Source: Buddleja alternifolia (Eukaryota > Streptophyta > Magnoliopsida > Lamiales > Scrophulariaceae). Taken from it: a stretch of 64,000 bases of DNA. The notes beneath the pieces are model-generated. The model was not told where the DNA came from and did not search any database. It saw only the letters and a list, made by a program, of their open reading frames with translations. The first letter of the stretch is position 1. Every line of letters begins with the position of its first letter. Below, one piece after another: positions 44,049 to 56,284 of this stretch. The stretch covers positions 26,793,022-26,857,021 of the forward strand of contig CM033399.1 in NCBI GenBank assembly GCA_019426215.1, read 5' to 3'. Both the position numbers and the translations under genes were made by a program.

Positions 44049-45922
44049 ATGGCATTTGCTAAAGTTCCCAAATTGACAGAATCAAATTTTGACACATGGA
44101 AAGTCAAAGCATTTACGTATTTATGTTCATGCGATGATGATGACATGTGCGATATTATTTCAGATGGGCCAATCAAAATATACAAAGTTATCACAAGAGC
44201 GCCTGGAGCCACAGAAGAAACCCCTGATGGTTACGTTGAAAACCAAAACAAGAATGGTCTCCAGATGAGCGTCGAAGAGCTAACTTGGACAATGTTGGTC
44301 GCAACGCTCTGTATACGGCTATTGGTGATAATGATAACTTATTCAATAAAATCAAATCTTGCAAAACGACTAAAGAAATATGGGATAAGCTGGCTACAAT
44401 CTGTGGTGGTTCAGCTCAAATCAAAGAAAACAAACTTTCCATTGCTAAGGAAAAATTTAACGGATTTAAGATGCTACCCAATGAAACACTAGAGCAATTG
44501 GATATAAGATTCACAGCTCTTGTTACAGAACTTACGTCATTGGGAATGGACTTACAGAATCGAGAAATGGTGGTTAAGATCTTTAGAAGTCTACCAAGTA
44601 AATTCTTGATGAAGACAACAGCTATGAGAGAATCAAACATGTTGGATCTCTTAACTCCAGAAGACGCCTTTTCAGAGATAAAAGCTTTTGAGTTCGAGTT
44701 GAACTCTGCTAGTGACATTGTGAGTAATCCAGTGATTGAATCTGGAGCGCTCTCATTGCATCAATCAAAGGCAAATCGGGTAACAAAGGAAAGAATTCGG
44801 ACATTAATGAGGAAGAAGAGTTGGCTTTGCTGAATAGATTCAGGAAGTTCTTGAGATATGAAAAGAAAGGAAAGGTCCTAATAATCAAGGACAAAGTTCA
44901 TATCAAGCGCCTTCTCCCATACAACAACAGTTTCAAGCGCCTCAATATTCTGTTCCTTTACCTCAAGCGCCTACTCAATATCAAGCGTCTACTCAAAATC
45001 TTCCAGCTCCAGTGGTTTCTAAACCACACACTGCAAGGCTAACAAGTGAACAAAAAATGAAAACCAATCTTTGTTATAATTGCAGGAAACCGGGGCACTA
45101 CCAGGTAATTGTCCCTATCCAAATGTATCCAAGCCCTCAAGGCAGGATTACTTGGATAGAAACCAATTCAGGAGCAACCTTCGACAACAAGGTTTGCTTG
45201 CGGAATCAGAACCAGCATCAGCACCTGAAGATTTAGAATCATCAGACGAAAGTAGTGATGATGATGAGCCGATAGATGACTCAGCGCTCATATGTCTCAT
45301 GGCCAGAGATGATGAAGCGTCCCCTGAGGTAATCAATGAATTATCAATTCCTCTTTCTTATGATGAATTACTTGACAAAGTCAAAGAATATTACAATGAA
45401 TGTCAAGAAGCTGCCAAAATATATCAAAATGATCTCGCTATTATTTCATCACTCACAAACGATAAAGTAACGCTCAGAGCAGAGTTGCAAATTCAGCAAC
45501 AGTGCATTGAGAAAAACCAATCGCTTGAGAGTGAAGTTATTCAATTGAGAGGTGATATTGATATAATAGTCAAGAGAGAAGCTGATCTGATGGCTAGACT
45601 TGCCAAGTCAGAACAGCTCATCTCATCGTTGTCCAAAGCATCCAGAAAGCTCGACAATGTGACTGAAATAACAAGGTTGTTTGGAGAAAAGACCGGTTTA
45701 GGATGCAATGAATTCGGTAAACAACCAAACAAACCTAATGTTACGGCAAACAACAAAGGAAAGGGGTTTTCTTTGTTAAGAAAGGTTCACAAGGTCAAAC
45801 TCAAAATGAACCAAGGGACAATGGTAAGAGGCCAAATGAGAAAGTCAAAACTAACTCAGACAAGGGTAAGGCTAAAGCAAATGATCCACAAAGACGACTC
45901 ATCCAAACGCTCAAAAAGCTAA
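44049..45922 (+). pseudogene. SIRE-type gag with linker
   Basis: ATG at 44049 (MAFAKVPKLTESNFDTWK) opens the gag. Around 44280 the reading shifts frame and continues NALYTAIGDNDNLFNKIKSC, IWDKLATICGGS, NETLEQLDIRFTALVTEL and REMVVKIFRSLPSKF, the UBN2-type gag domain of plant copia elements. A CCHC zinc knuckle starts CYNCRKPGHYQ at 45072, but its last Cys (NCPYP) is in another frame. From about 45240 an acidic, Ser-rich stretch and a long helical, probably coiled-coil segment follow (DELLDKVKEYYNECQEAAKI to 45650). Frameshifts at three or more places make it non-functional. Confidence 0.85.
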
Positions 45923-46262
45923 GGATAAATCTAGTCACTGTGAATCAAGCGCTAAGCGTCTAGCACCAAACGTGCAACTCAAGCCAGAGCCAAGGAAATA
46001 CCAGCGTCGATATCCAAACAGTCAAGATCATATTATCGATACTATGATAATTATGATTATGACTATTATTATAATCGTGGATATTATTATACATCCAAAA
46101 ATTACACACAGCACAAGGTGAAACCAAAAAAGCCAATATTCCTACTATGAAGACAAGGCAAATTTGGATTCCTAAAGTTCTAATTAACACTAACAAGGAT
46201 ACTAATGTTGAAGGACCCAAGCAACAATGGATACCTAAACAGAAATAGAACTTCCCTTTTGA

Positions 46263-49200
46263 TTGCAGGTACCTAGAGCTAAAGTCAATACATCTGTTTG
46301 GTATTTTGATAGTGGATCGTCAAGGCACATGACAGGTTCCAAAGATCTTCTGATCAACTATCAAGCCGCCAATGGTCCTCAGGTTGTATTTGGTGATAAC
46401 TCCAAAGGTAAAACCAAAGGTATAGGTACTGTGCATAGGGGGAACATCATGATAAGTGATGTTTATTTTGTTGAGGGTCTAAAGCACAATTTATTAAGCA
46501 TAAGTCAATTTTGCGATAAGGCTTTGAAGTCATATTCTCAAGTGACTATTGCTATATAAACGACGCTAAGACTAAATCTACTAAACTAAAAGGAAAAAGG
46601 AATAACAATGTATATTTGGTAGATTGGGGTTCAACACTTGATAACAACCCAACATGCTTTGTTGCTAAAATGAATCTAAAGTGGGTTGGCTATGGCATAG
46701 AAAAATGAATCACCTCAACTTTAAGACAATCTCTCAGCTTATAAGTCAAAATCTTGTAGAGGGATTGCCAAATGGACCATTTCATAAGGATCGCCTCTGT
46801 GACGCTTGTCAAATGGGTAAACAAGTTAAATCATCTTTCAAGAGAAACCTCATCTATCTACTTCTAGAATACTTGAACTACTTCACATGGATTTGTTTGG
46901 ACCTGTTCAACAATCAGTGTAAGCGGTAAAAAGTATACTTTAGTGGTAGTAGACGATTTCTCTAGATTTACTTGGGTGGAATTTCTTTCATCCAAAGATG
47001 AAACATGTGACAAGTTAACAGCGCTTATTCGGCAACTTCAAACATTGAAAATCTTAAGGTTGCAAGAATAAGAAGCGATCACGGTACTGAGTTTACTAAC
47101 AAGGTTGTTGAGAGTTTTGTGCAGAAAATGGAATACATCATGAGTATTCAGCTCCCAGAACTCCCCAACAAAATGTGTTGCTGAGCGCCGGAACCGAACG
47201 CTTAAGGAAGCCGCTAAGACTATGTTAGCTGAATCTAAGCTTGCTCCTAGATTTTGGGCCGAAGCGATCAACACTGCTTGTTACACTCAAAATCGATGCA
47301 TGATCAACAAACAGCATGGAAAAACTCCATATGAACTGTGGAAGGGACGTAAGCCAAATTTTCATACTTTCACGTCTTTGGTTCTAAATGTTTATTCATA
47401 ATAATGGATCCCAAAGCCTAAGACTTTTGATCCTAAAGCGGATGAAGGAATCTTTCTAGGCTACGCCAAAAATGGAAAGAATTTTCGCATTCTCAATAAG
47501 ATCAAATCGAAGGTTGAGGAATCTATTCATGTTGTGTTTGATGATGCTAACCAAGAGCCGAGTAAGGTAAGTATAAATGATGTAGGAGTTGAAGATCTAT
47601 GTCATCAAGCGTCCAAATTACTATTGATGAAGATACTGACGATGATGATGAGATCTCAGTGCCTCCTCCTAAGAATACTCGTGAAATCAATCTAAATTAT
47701 CATGTAAGAAACACGAATGATCATGAAAAATGATCATCAAGTGCAAAGAAGGAATCATGAACTTGAAGCGCCAACGCAGGAGAATGGTCAAGCGAATGAT
47801 TCTCAAGCGTCTGTTCATTCTCAAAACCCCTTCCAAACAGATAGACTATGGTTACGTGACCATCCACCTGAGCAAATCATTGGAGATATTGAAGCACCAG
47901 TTAGAACTAGAGCCGCTACATTTAATGAGGCTATGTTCGCAAGCTTTCTATCTCAAATGGAACCTAAGAAAGTGGATGAAGCGTTAAGTGATCCAAGTTG
48001 GATTGAAGCTATGCAAGAAGAGCTCAATCAGTTTGAGCGAAATAAAGTTTGGATGTTAGTACCAAGACCAACTCATCAAGGAGTTATTGGAACTAGATGG
48101 GTATATAGAAACAAGATGGATGAGGACGGCATTGTTGTAAGAAACAAGGCCAGACTCGTAGCTCAAGGATACTGCCAAGAGGAGGGCATTGACTTTGATG
48201 AGACTTACGCTCCTGTTGCTCGTCTTGAAGCAATCCGCATGTTTCTAGCGTACGCAGTGTTTAACAATTTACAGTATTTCAAATGGACGTAAAGAGTGCC
48301 TTCCTGAATGGTAAACTCCAAGAAGAAGTGTATGTGGAGCAACCTCCAGGATTCATCAACAATCATGGTAAGGGTATGGTTTACAAGCTCGAAAAAGGCA
48401 CTTTATGGGCTTAAGCAAGCACCTCGAGCATGGTATGACACTCTCTCTATCTTTCTTATTGGTAAAGGTTTTTCAAAAGGCAGCGTTGACACAACGTTAT
48501 TTAAAATTACCAATGATGAAGATATTCTCTTAGTTCAAATTTACGTTGATGACATTATATTTGGTTCTACTAATAAGCGTCTGTGTGAGAAATTTTCGAA
48601 AATGATGCAAGAACATTTGAAATGAGCATGATGGTGAATTAACCTTCTTCTTAGGACTACAAGTTAAACACTCCCTAATGGCATATTTATCAACCAAGCT
48701 AAATATACACGAGATATGATTAAGAATTTGGTATGGAAATGCATCATATTCAAAAATTCCAATGAGCCAAACGCTTAAGTTAGATAAAGATGAAAGTGGA
48801 AAGAAAGTTGATATCACTAATTATAGAGGTATCATAGGATCACTTCTTTATCTCACTGCCAGTAGACCTGATATTATGTTTTCGGTATGTATGTGTGCAC
48901 GATTCCAAGCTGATCCTAAAGAGTCACACTTGACTGCTGCCAAGAAAATCCTTAAATACCTAAAGGCACACAACATGTGGGCTTATGGTATCCCAGGGAT
49001 TCTCCTTTTGAACTAATCGGTTACTCAGATGCAGATTTTGCAGGTTGCAAAATAGATCGTAAAAGCACTAGTGGTACTTGTCAATTCTTAGGTGATAGGT
49101 TAGTTTCATGGCATAGCAAGAAACAACAATCCATAGCTACCTCCACAGCCGAAGCTGAGTATGTAGCTGCAGGAAGTTGTTGTGCACAAGTTCTATGGAT

Positions 49201-49395
49201 GAGGCAACAACTTAGAGATTACGGAACAATCTTAGGACCAACCCCCATTCATTGTGATAACCAAAGCGCTTTAGCCATGACTCAAACCCTGTTCTTCATT
49301 CAAGAACCAAACACATTGACATTAGATACCATTTCCTTCGTGCCACGTTCAAAAGAAAGATATCTCCATGCACTTCATTGGAACTGACAAACTGA
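46263..49395 (+). pseudogene. SIRE-type copia pol (protease, integrase, RT, RNase H)
   Basis: Domains in order, in shifting frames. Protease: YFDSGSSRHMTGSKDLL at about 46300. GAG-pre-integrase: WLWHRKMNHLNFKTISQL at 46690. Integrase: VVVDDFSRFTWVEFL at 46940, SDHGTEF readable in pieces near 47080, RNRTLKEAAKTMLAESKLAP at 47190 and a PYELWKGRKPNF block. [22 protein letters not shown] at 47990, [34 protein letters not shown] at 48390 and the catalytic YVDDIIFGST at 48540. RNase H: GYSDADFAGCKIDRKSTSGT at 49018, TSTAEAEYVAAGSC. Together they make integrated cDNA from element RNA. Many frameshifts and stops, for instance near 46555, 46925, 48289 and 48625, exclude function. Confidence 0.9.
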
Positions 49396-50250
49396 CAGCA
49401 TATCTTCACCAAAGCATCATGAACAACCGTTTTCTCACTTTGAGAAGTGAACTAGGTATGATTGATTTAACGCTTGATCATGAAGCATCATATTTTATTA
49501 GGCATATAATTTAGGGGGAATCCATTAGTTATATCCACACAATTCTTAAACACAATTTTTTACTTGATCATACTGTAAGCGTCAATGATAAAATTTTCAG
49601 ATGCATAATCATCAACGCTCAGTTCTATGTTTGCATAAAATATTGAATGCTCAAAATATTGAAGTCTTTTGACTTCAAGCGTCCGTCTTATCAGCTAAGC
49701 GCTGAATAGTTTATCAAAAATTTATAAAATATTTTGTTACAAGCCATGCATAAATTTTTCAAACTTCTTTCAAGGTCGTGGGTAGACTCAAAGGTCTATT
49801 TTGTAATCTACTCACACGCCTCTATCACATCAAACTGGCGGGTACTCAATTTTTTAAAAATGACGGTTCAGAGATAGCACGTTTTTGTGTACGTGTCAGT
49901 GTACAAACACGCGTGTGTTCCACTCTGAAAAACCAAACGTTAATTTTTCTTTAACTCGGATGTCAAATCTTTATATATGAGAATTACCAAATGTAACTTC
50001 CTCTTTTACACAAAACTCGCGTCCGCAGTTAATAAATTTATGGCTAAGATTCAACAGTTATTACACGTGTTTAAATCCTACTAAGAACTACACAACACAA
50101 GTTTCAAAACTCTTTACTGTGTCATTACTACAAACACAAACTCTGCAAAAAAAGTAACTTACTTTCTATTCACGCATATCTGCAAATCTCTCTTTATCTC
50201 TCTCAATACAACAGAAAATCTCAGTTCATCTTCTTCGTTTTAAACAAAAA
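49396..50250 (+). other. SIRE-type element, spacer between pol and the third ORF
   Basis: Non-coding. It carries tttagggggaatcc at 49511-49524, which looks like an internal purine tract. Several aagcg words continue (49681, 49700). No gene. Confidence 0.5.
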
Positions 50251-52270
50251 ATGGCACCAAAGAAATCATCATCTACTTCTGCTGAAACTACCATCAAGGT
50301 AACTGAAGGTCTTGTTGTCGACTGGAAATCCTATATGACACACCAACTCAGATCAACCTGACGGACGTAATGGACATGGTCGTCCAAGCTGGGCTCAAAC
50401 CCTTCTTAACCAATATCCTCTATATTGTTTCCTACTGAAGTTGAAACTTTCTGGAAGACTGCTACCCCTTTCAGAGGACAAGAGTCCATCTCTTGTAAAA
50501 TTCCCTTCTCCAAGAAGGAGTCTCCAAAGGAATCATCCTTCTATCTGCTTCCACCATTGCCAAGAACTTCAATTTGCCTAATGAGGGTGAGGCACTGGAT
50601 TCTGTTACGTTAAAACAATTAAGGAAGCATGGGCAATCATGAGTGCGTACGACGACGTTCCTTACACTCAATACTTCGAGAAGAAGATCTGGTGTCCAAA
50701 TATCGGTTATTGGCTGATTTCTGCAGCAAGATCATAGAATGCCGCGTGGGAACCTTTGATAAAGTAAATCCTGTCCAATTTCAGATGATGTTGCTATACT
50801 CTTCAACATCAAAATCAACTGGAGTGAGTACATCTTCGGACGGTTTTCGGGACAGTCTAAGCGCTTCAAATAAGCCTATGGACTCATCCTGAGTGACATC
50901 TTGTTTAAATCGAATTGTGTGTACTCGTCTGGACTTCCTTTGAATAAGTCCAAGTTTGTTGGGAAAAAGAATTCTGACCAATATGTTCAATCCTCCAAAA
51001 GTTAGTGGTGCGGCTAGACCCCTATCTGAGCGACTGGAAAACGCCAACTGCTTGCTCAAAGGCTGAGAGACCATGCCAGAGGAAGCTGTGAAGCGTCCGC
51101 AAGTAACGAAGAAGAGAGCCCCCAGAAAACCCAAGTTAAAATTGCCGTCCCCTCTCAAAAGATTGATGAGAAACTGATGAAGATGTCGAGGACAAGTTGC
51201 CTCTCAAAAGACGAAAGCTGGAAGGGATCATTAGCAAATAGACTTTGAAGAACCAGCTGCTGATCCTCCCGCTCCTCCGGCTAAACAGTTGAAGGAGTCA
51301 ATATTAAGAAAATCTTTAAGCGTCCAGGACTAGCAAGCGTCAAGCTACTCCTGAAGAGCCTGAGACAGTTGAGCCAAGCGCTCAAGTCGTCGTTGAGCCA
51401 AGCGCTCAAGATGTTACAGTTGAGCCAAGCGCGCTCAAGTTGCAGTTGAGCCAAGCGCAAGCTGATGCTGCTGTTGAGCCAAGCGCTCAAGAAACTGCTG
51501 TTGAGCTTAGTTCTCAGGTAAGTTTATTTCTTCCCACGCATTTCTATTCCTACATCTGTAGAAGATCCTGCTCTTATAGAGAATGGCTCTTGTTTTTCAG
51601 CTATATGTTCCAGCTGCTGCTGAAGTGTCCACAATGTTCTGTTGGATGTGGACCTGACTGGAGTTGTAGCTATCGCTCAAGATGTTGCCGCTAAAGTAGC
51701 TGCAATTGAACCTGAGGAACCTGCTACTTTAACAGAGGCACGTTCAGAAGATCAGAACGCTGCTGAAGACGTTAGAGCTCCTCGTCACTTCTTTCAACTC
51801 GATCCGCTGAAGACAATTGATCATTCAATTAACTATATGCCCCCAGCGCTCGACGAAGATTTCATTCCTGCGGGAATAATATATAAAGATATATTGCTGC
51901 AAAGCTGACGCTGCAAAGACTGATTGACTTTGACAGCTCAATCAAAGCAAACCGTTCTAGACAGACCAGGAGACAGACCTCCTAGATGTGCCGTGGATGT
52001 GGCTTACTATCTTGACAATGGCCACAGCAGACCAACTGGGTTCGCGCTAAGGAGAGGGATTACAGTGTTCGTGTGTATGATCCTCTCCGTCCTAGCTTTC
52101 TCATCCCTCAGAGTCAGTCTTGAACAGAGAAGGTTACACACATTTCATCAGCTCACAGTAACTGCATCAATGTACTGCGCTATTTCTCACAAAAAAATTA
52201 TATTCCTAAATATTCCCTTTTTACAACCTCAGTTAGAATATTCTCATATTTTAACAAATAACACCCTCCT
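50251..52270 (+). pseudogene. SIRE-type third ORF (env-like position)
   Basis: ATG at 50251 starts MAPKKSSSTSAETTIKVTEG. The reading then passes through several frames: PTEVETFWKTATPFRGQESI, NLPNEGEALDSVTLKQL, YTQYFEKKIWCPKYRLLADF and CSKIIECRVGTFDKVNPVQF, a Lys/Pro-rich part, a Val-Glu-Pro-Ser-Ala-Gln repeat (51360-51510), and a C-terminal part at 51642-51908 with PRHFFQLDPLKTIDHSINYM. SIRE elements carry an extra ORF downstream of RNase H, often called env-like; no membrane segment or signal peptide is evident here, and the function is unknown. Reading is broken at more than five places. No 3' LTR follows, so the element's right end is missing. Confidence 0.7.
51355..51510 (+). repeat. Tandem palindromic repeats in the SIRE third ORF
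   Basis: TTGAGCCAAGCGCTCAAG recurs five times with small changes at 51370, 51392, 51419, 51445 and 51473, separated by 6-12 bp. Each unit is an inverted repeat, TTGAGC...GCTCAA. Confidence 0.85.
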
Positions 52271-52559
52271 TTAAGTTGTTTATTACGTAGCATTCATAAA
52301 TTATATTGTCTTGTTTATGAGATTACAACTCTATTTTTTCGTAATGTAAAATAAATATTTAACAAAATTTATTAATTAAATTTAATGCTATTTGAATTTT
52401 GGAAATTAAATTAAAAAGTGTCACTAGATCAAAGTTGAGTTTACAATTATATAGACATTAAAACAACATTACCATTGATTGATTTACATTAATACACCAC
52501 GATTGAAAATGACTCGATAGAGAGATTCATCTAATTTTGTGAATACCATGTTGCTCCAT
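52271..52559. other. Junction region, no gene seen
   Basis: AT-rich sequence between the SIRE third ORF and the Harbinger remnant. The left end of the Harbinger element should lie here, but no terminal repeat was recognised. Confidence 0.35.
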
Positions 52560-53640
52560 CAATGCCTATTATGCTTACAAGTTCAATATAAGCATTCCTA
52601 TCTTTGATGTTGTCCTATATCGATCAGAACTTGTTGAAGATTCGTCTGATTTTCATCCGCAGGTTTCAACTGTTTAAGGTGGTGCTTCTACCACAACTGC
52701 AATTGGTGCACTGAGATCACGTTCATCTCAATTATCATGTTGTGCAAAATAATGCACGCAGTCATGATCTCATGTAGCAATTTTTTTCCCAAAAACGTGC
52801 CTCCTGCAACCAATTGCAAATCTTGATTGTAGAACTCCGAATGCACGCTCCACTCTTTCCTACATGCTTCTTTGTTTTCTTCGCAAAATGTTGTTTCTTT
52901 GGTCCCCGCGCTCTCGAATAGTTTGCACTAGATGGACCATTTGGATATATACCATCCGCTAAATAATATCCCATAGTGTATTCTTTTCCTTGAATACATA
53001 AGTGCGGGGGAGCAATACCTTGAGCAAGATGGAAAACAAATGTGATGATTCTAATACTTAATATCATTATTGGTACCTGGCATACCAAAATACGCATGCC
53101 ATATCCAAAGATCATAATCGGCTACAGCTTCAAGAATAATAGTTGGTGATCCACTACGTCCTGCATATTGTCCGGCCCAGGCTGTGGGCAATTTTTCCAC
53201 TTCCAATGCATGCAATCAAGACTGTCCAACATTCCTGAAAACCACGGCTCTTGGCCAATGTGAAGTAACCTTGCTACATCGCTAGCATTAGGTGATCTAA
53301 GATATCGATCGGAGAAAATCTCAACAACAGCACGACAAAATCTCTTTAGGCTTTCAATTACTGTTGACTCTCCAATTTTAACATCTCATCAGTTGCATCT
53401 GCCGCTATACCATATGCTACATCCGAAACACGACTGTTATTTTCTGTAAACTTGATAGTCCAAGTTTTACCAAACCATCTCTTTCGTTGTTCAAAGTATT
53501 CATAATGATCTTGACTGCATCAACACTACGAATGAACAGGTCTCGAGACATCGATATCGTCGACGAAACATTTCATCATTATATCGTGGATTAGGGCTAA
53601 AGTAATCGTCGACGAAACATTTCATCTTATTTATCTCTTT
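52560..53640 (-). pseudogene. PIF/Harbinger transposase (DDE nuclease) remnant
   Basis: On the minus strand the pieces read, in order: FIRSVDAVKIIMNTLNNERD (about 53535), the helical segment up to DVARLLHIGQEPWFSGMLDS (53295-53240), SLDCMHWKWKNCP with the first catalytic Asp, GRSGSPTIILEAVADYDLWI and WHAYFGMPGTNNDI with the second Asp (about 53160-53065), YPNGPSS with YYLADGIY before it (about 52980-52930), and the C-terminal TACIILHNMIIE (about 52745). This is the DDE_Tnp_4 nuclease of plant Harbinger elements, also domesticated as ALP1/HARBI1-like proteins. At least five frameshifts and several stops are present. The partner Myb-like ORF is not seen. Confidence 0.85.
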
Positions 53641-54090
53641 AATTACTCTTTTTTCAAACGTGTATTTTGGTATTTATGCAATAATCTATGTTGAAATGAA
53701 TATTTTGGTTTTTGTCTATCATATTTTAATATGCACTTTGTACACTTTTTAATATATATCTATTATTTTATAATTGAATTAAAATCTATATATAAATTAA
53801 CAAAAATTACAAACATAGGACTTAGTCATAACTTTTAAAGTTAGGGACCTAATATAAATAGGACTTAATTGTAACTATACAAAATTATAAATATCAAATT
53901 GAAATAAATAAAACAACCAAAAAATAAAATTTATGGGGCCTATCCAAACAAAAAAATAGCGGAATGAACAGTGTCACGCTATATATAGCGTGACACTATT
54001 CATTCCCCCTATTTTGTGTGGGATTTGCCGCTCCATTGGAGCGGCAAAAAGGTAAAATTCACACAAAAATACAGCCCATTGGAGTTGCTC
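53641..54090. other. 3' flank of the Harbinger remnant, with a long palindrome
   Basis: AT-rich up to 53930, then a 46-bp palindrome and the segment cattggagttgctc directly before TAA at 54091. The latter wording is common at the ends of plant DNA elements and may be the right end of the Harbinger element; no matching left end was found. Confidence 0.4.
53961..54006. repeat. 46-bp near-perfect palindrome
   Basis: Arms GGAATGAACAGTGTCACGCT and its complement meet at ATATAT; a single base pair is mismatched. It could form a cruciform or an RNA hairpin. Confidence 0.9.
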
Positions 54091-54093
54091 TAA

Positions 54094-54374
54094 AAGCCTA
54101 TTTGCAAGAGCTTATGTTTTTAAAGAAGTGCTGAATTTTAGAAAAAGTTGTAAAAATTGTTGAAAATTAAAATTGAGTGTGTTTAACAAATTTACTAAAA
54201 AAGCAGAAAAAATAGAAGACTTTGGTAGAAGTCTAAGGACCTGTTTCTACTTTCTGCTTATTTTCAGTTTTTTTCAGTGAAGCTGAATCAGAAGCAGTGA
54301 AACCAAACAGCAAAAATAGCTTAAATCCACAAAAAAGCTGAAAAGTGCTTTTTTTAAGTTTTGCAAACAGGCCT
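54094..54374. mobile_element. Tourist-like MITE with TAA target duplication
   Basis: Ends AAGCCTATTTGCAA and, inverted, AGGCCTGTTTGCAA. TAA flanks it at 54091-54093 and 54375-54377, the duplication of PIF/Harbinger elements. 281 bp, no coding. It sits next to the Harbinger transposase remnant, but the ends do not show that they are related. Confidence 0.75.
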
Positions 54375-54581
54375 TAAGCTTCCCATCATATTTATCTTCC
54401 ACTCAATTGAGGTAAAATTCTATGTATATGGTAAGGAATTAAGGATTGGCCATTTTCGATAGATTAAACTGTTTTGTGTTATTACGATCGGTAAATAGCC
54501 TGAGTAGGTCAATATATTTGTTTTAATCATTCACTTGAAGATATTGATCAAAAAAAAATCATTCACTTGAAGAGTTTGGGA

Positions 54582-55680
54582 TGTTAGATTTTTAAAATCA
54601 AGACATGATTTTGTAGCTTGTGTTGTTACAAACTTCTGCCAAAAGAACACAAGACCTTGAAGAACTCGAACAAACTGAAAAACTTAAGAACGAATAATCG
54701 AGGCGAGAGAACACTCTCTTTCCTTAACGCAAAATGCCCCGCTATAGGTGGTATGAGTTTAGCATAGCGTCCCAAGATACAACGATTAATTCTGAATTAT
54801 AACCACTTCTAATTCAGAACTCGAACGAACTCAAGAACAACTTGAACTTTTAGTGAGAAGATTTAGAGAAGATGAGTGCTTTTGAGTTCGGTTGTAATTT
54901 CAGTATATGGAAGAGCTTTTTATATGCTTGAAATTTCTGACAAAGCCATAAACATGAAATTAATTCTGCCTTAAAAAAAATTCTGTAACATCAAATCAAT
55001 TTGGCTGTAACAGAAAGGTGACTGTTTGAATACAGAATTCAAAAAGTCCTTCTAGAAGCAGAATTAAAACTGAATGAAAAAGTGGCCAGCTTTTTCTTCA
55101 AAACGTGTTTAGTTTTCCAGCAATTTCGTAGTTGGATTGTAATAAGGGAAATTCTAAGCCCAAAATAATTAAATAAAATTCAATTAAATTTGGTCTAAAA
55201 AGATAATACTATTGAGCCTACAAGCCCAACCACACAACCCACAAGCCCAGGCCCACGGACCTCGAACCAGGACCCGGTCCCGAACCCGAGCTCGGTCCGA
55301 TCCGGTCCAGGTGGCGGACGGACGGCGGCGGTGGCGCGCGTGTGGTGAAACGGACCATGGCTAGGTCCTTGCCCCCTACAAAATCCACAAAGGTGAGAAG
55401 ACCCAAAGGGCCAACCTTTTACCTCAAGACATTGTATATAAACCCATTAAACTTATGGTATTAATCCAATGTGGGATATCCATTCAAACACCCCACTTTA
55501 ACACTTAATTTCTCATTCGTCACTACTTCGAATCGAGAAATTCTAAACGCTAAACTTATCTACTCACGGCGTAGATTATATTATCCAATAATATTTCATA
55601 TCCCAGATACATATGGTGTTCGAATTTCATAAGAACAAGTGGTGTTCACACACTTTTCATCACCACAACAATATCCAACA
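54582..55680 (-). mobile_element. 3' LTR of the minus-strand copia element (1099 bp)
   Basis: On the minus strand it begins TGTTGGATATTGTTG at 55680, directly after a purine-rich gtgtggggga, and ends AAATCTAACA at 54582. A TATA box reads gggtttatatacaatg on the minus strand (about 55432-55447). A short GC-rich part (55255-55345) has ggtcc/ggacc words. The matching 5' LTR is absent. Confidence 0.85.
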
Positions 55681-56284
55681 ATCCCCCACACGAATGAAAT
55701 TAATGCAATGCATGATCTCTAAAAGTTCAGTAAAAAATTTATCACATCAGACGAGGTAGCTTTTGGCTTTGAACCTTTCTCAGTGAAATATCATCGGATT
55801 TACTAGGCTACCCAATGAACACGATGTCTTGAATTCGTTAGCCGTTCATATAAAACCAGACAATGATACTCACATGATAAATTCTCTGATCTGTCTTAGT
55901 TCTCACTGTTGGGTCCATTTTGGGCGTGGCATCCCATTTTGGATTCATGAGTGTTTACCATTTTACTTAATGTTGTGGCGGCCTACCACCTTACACTTAA
56001 CATAGGTGACTTCCTAATTAAGTATCCTGCAATACTCTACTTCATGCTGACAGTATAGGAATCATTAAAAGCCCAGCTTAACCTTTGCTACAATTTGCAG
56101 GTTGCACTTCTTTCCTAGGCAATGAGTTTAGTTTATTAAACTCTTAAGCACCTCACTGAATTTTTACAACTTAGTGTCCCATTGAACCTATCTTGGGATC
56201 TCCAGTCAACATGGTTGGGTTGCCGCTGTGTTCATTCTTAATTCGTAGTCTTTAATCTCATCCTTGATAGGCAGTACACTTGAT
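55681..56284 (-). other. Copia element region between RNase H and 3' LTR
   Basis: Non-coding on the minus strand apart from the last residues of pol. The polypurine tract TGTGTGGGGGA lies next to 55681. No other feature. Confidence 0.6.

Noticed and set aside
50251..52270. A true viral envelope gene in the SIRE element
   Set aside because: The position is env-like, but no signal peptide, membrane segment or cleavage motif is visible and the frame is broken; function is left open.
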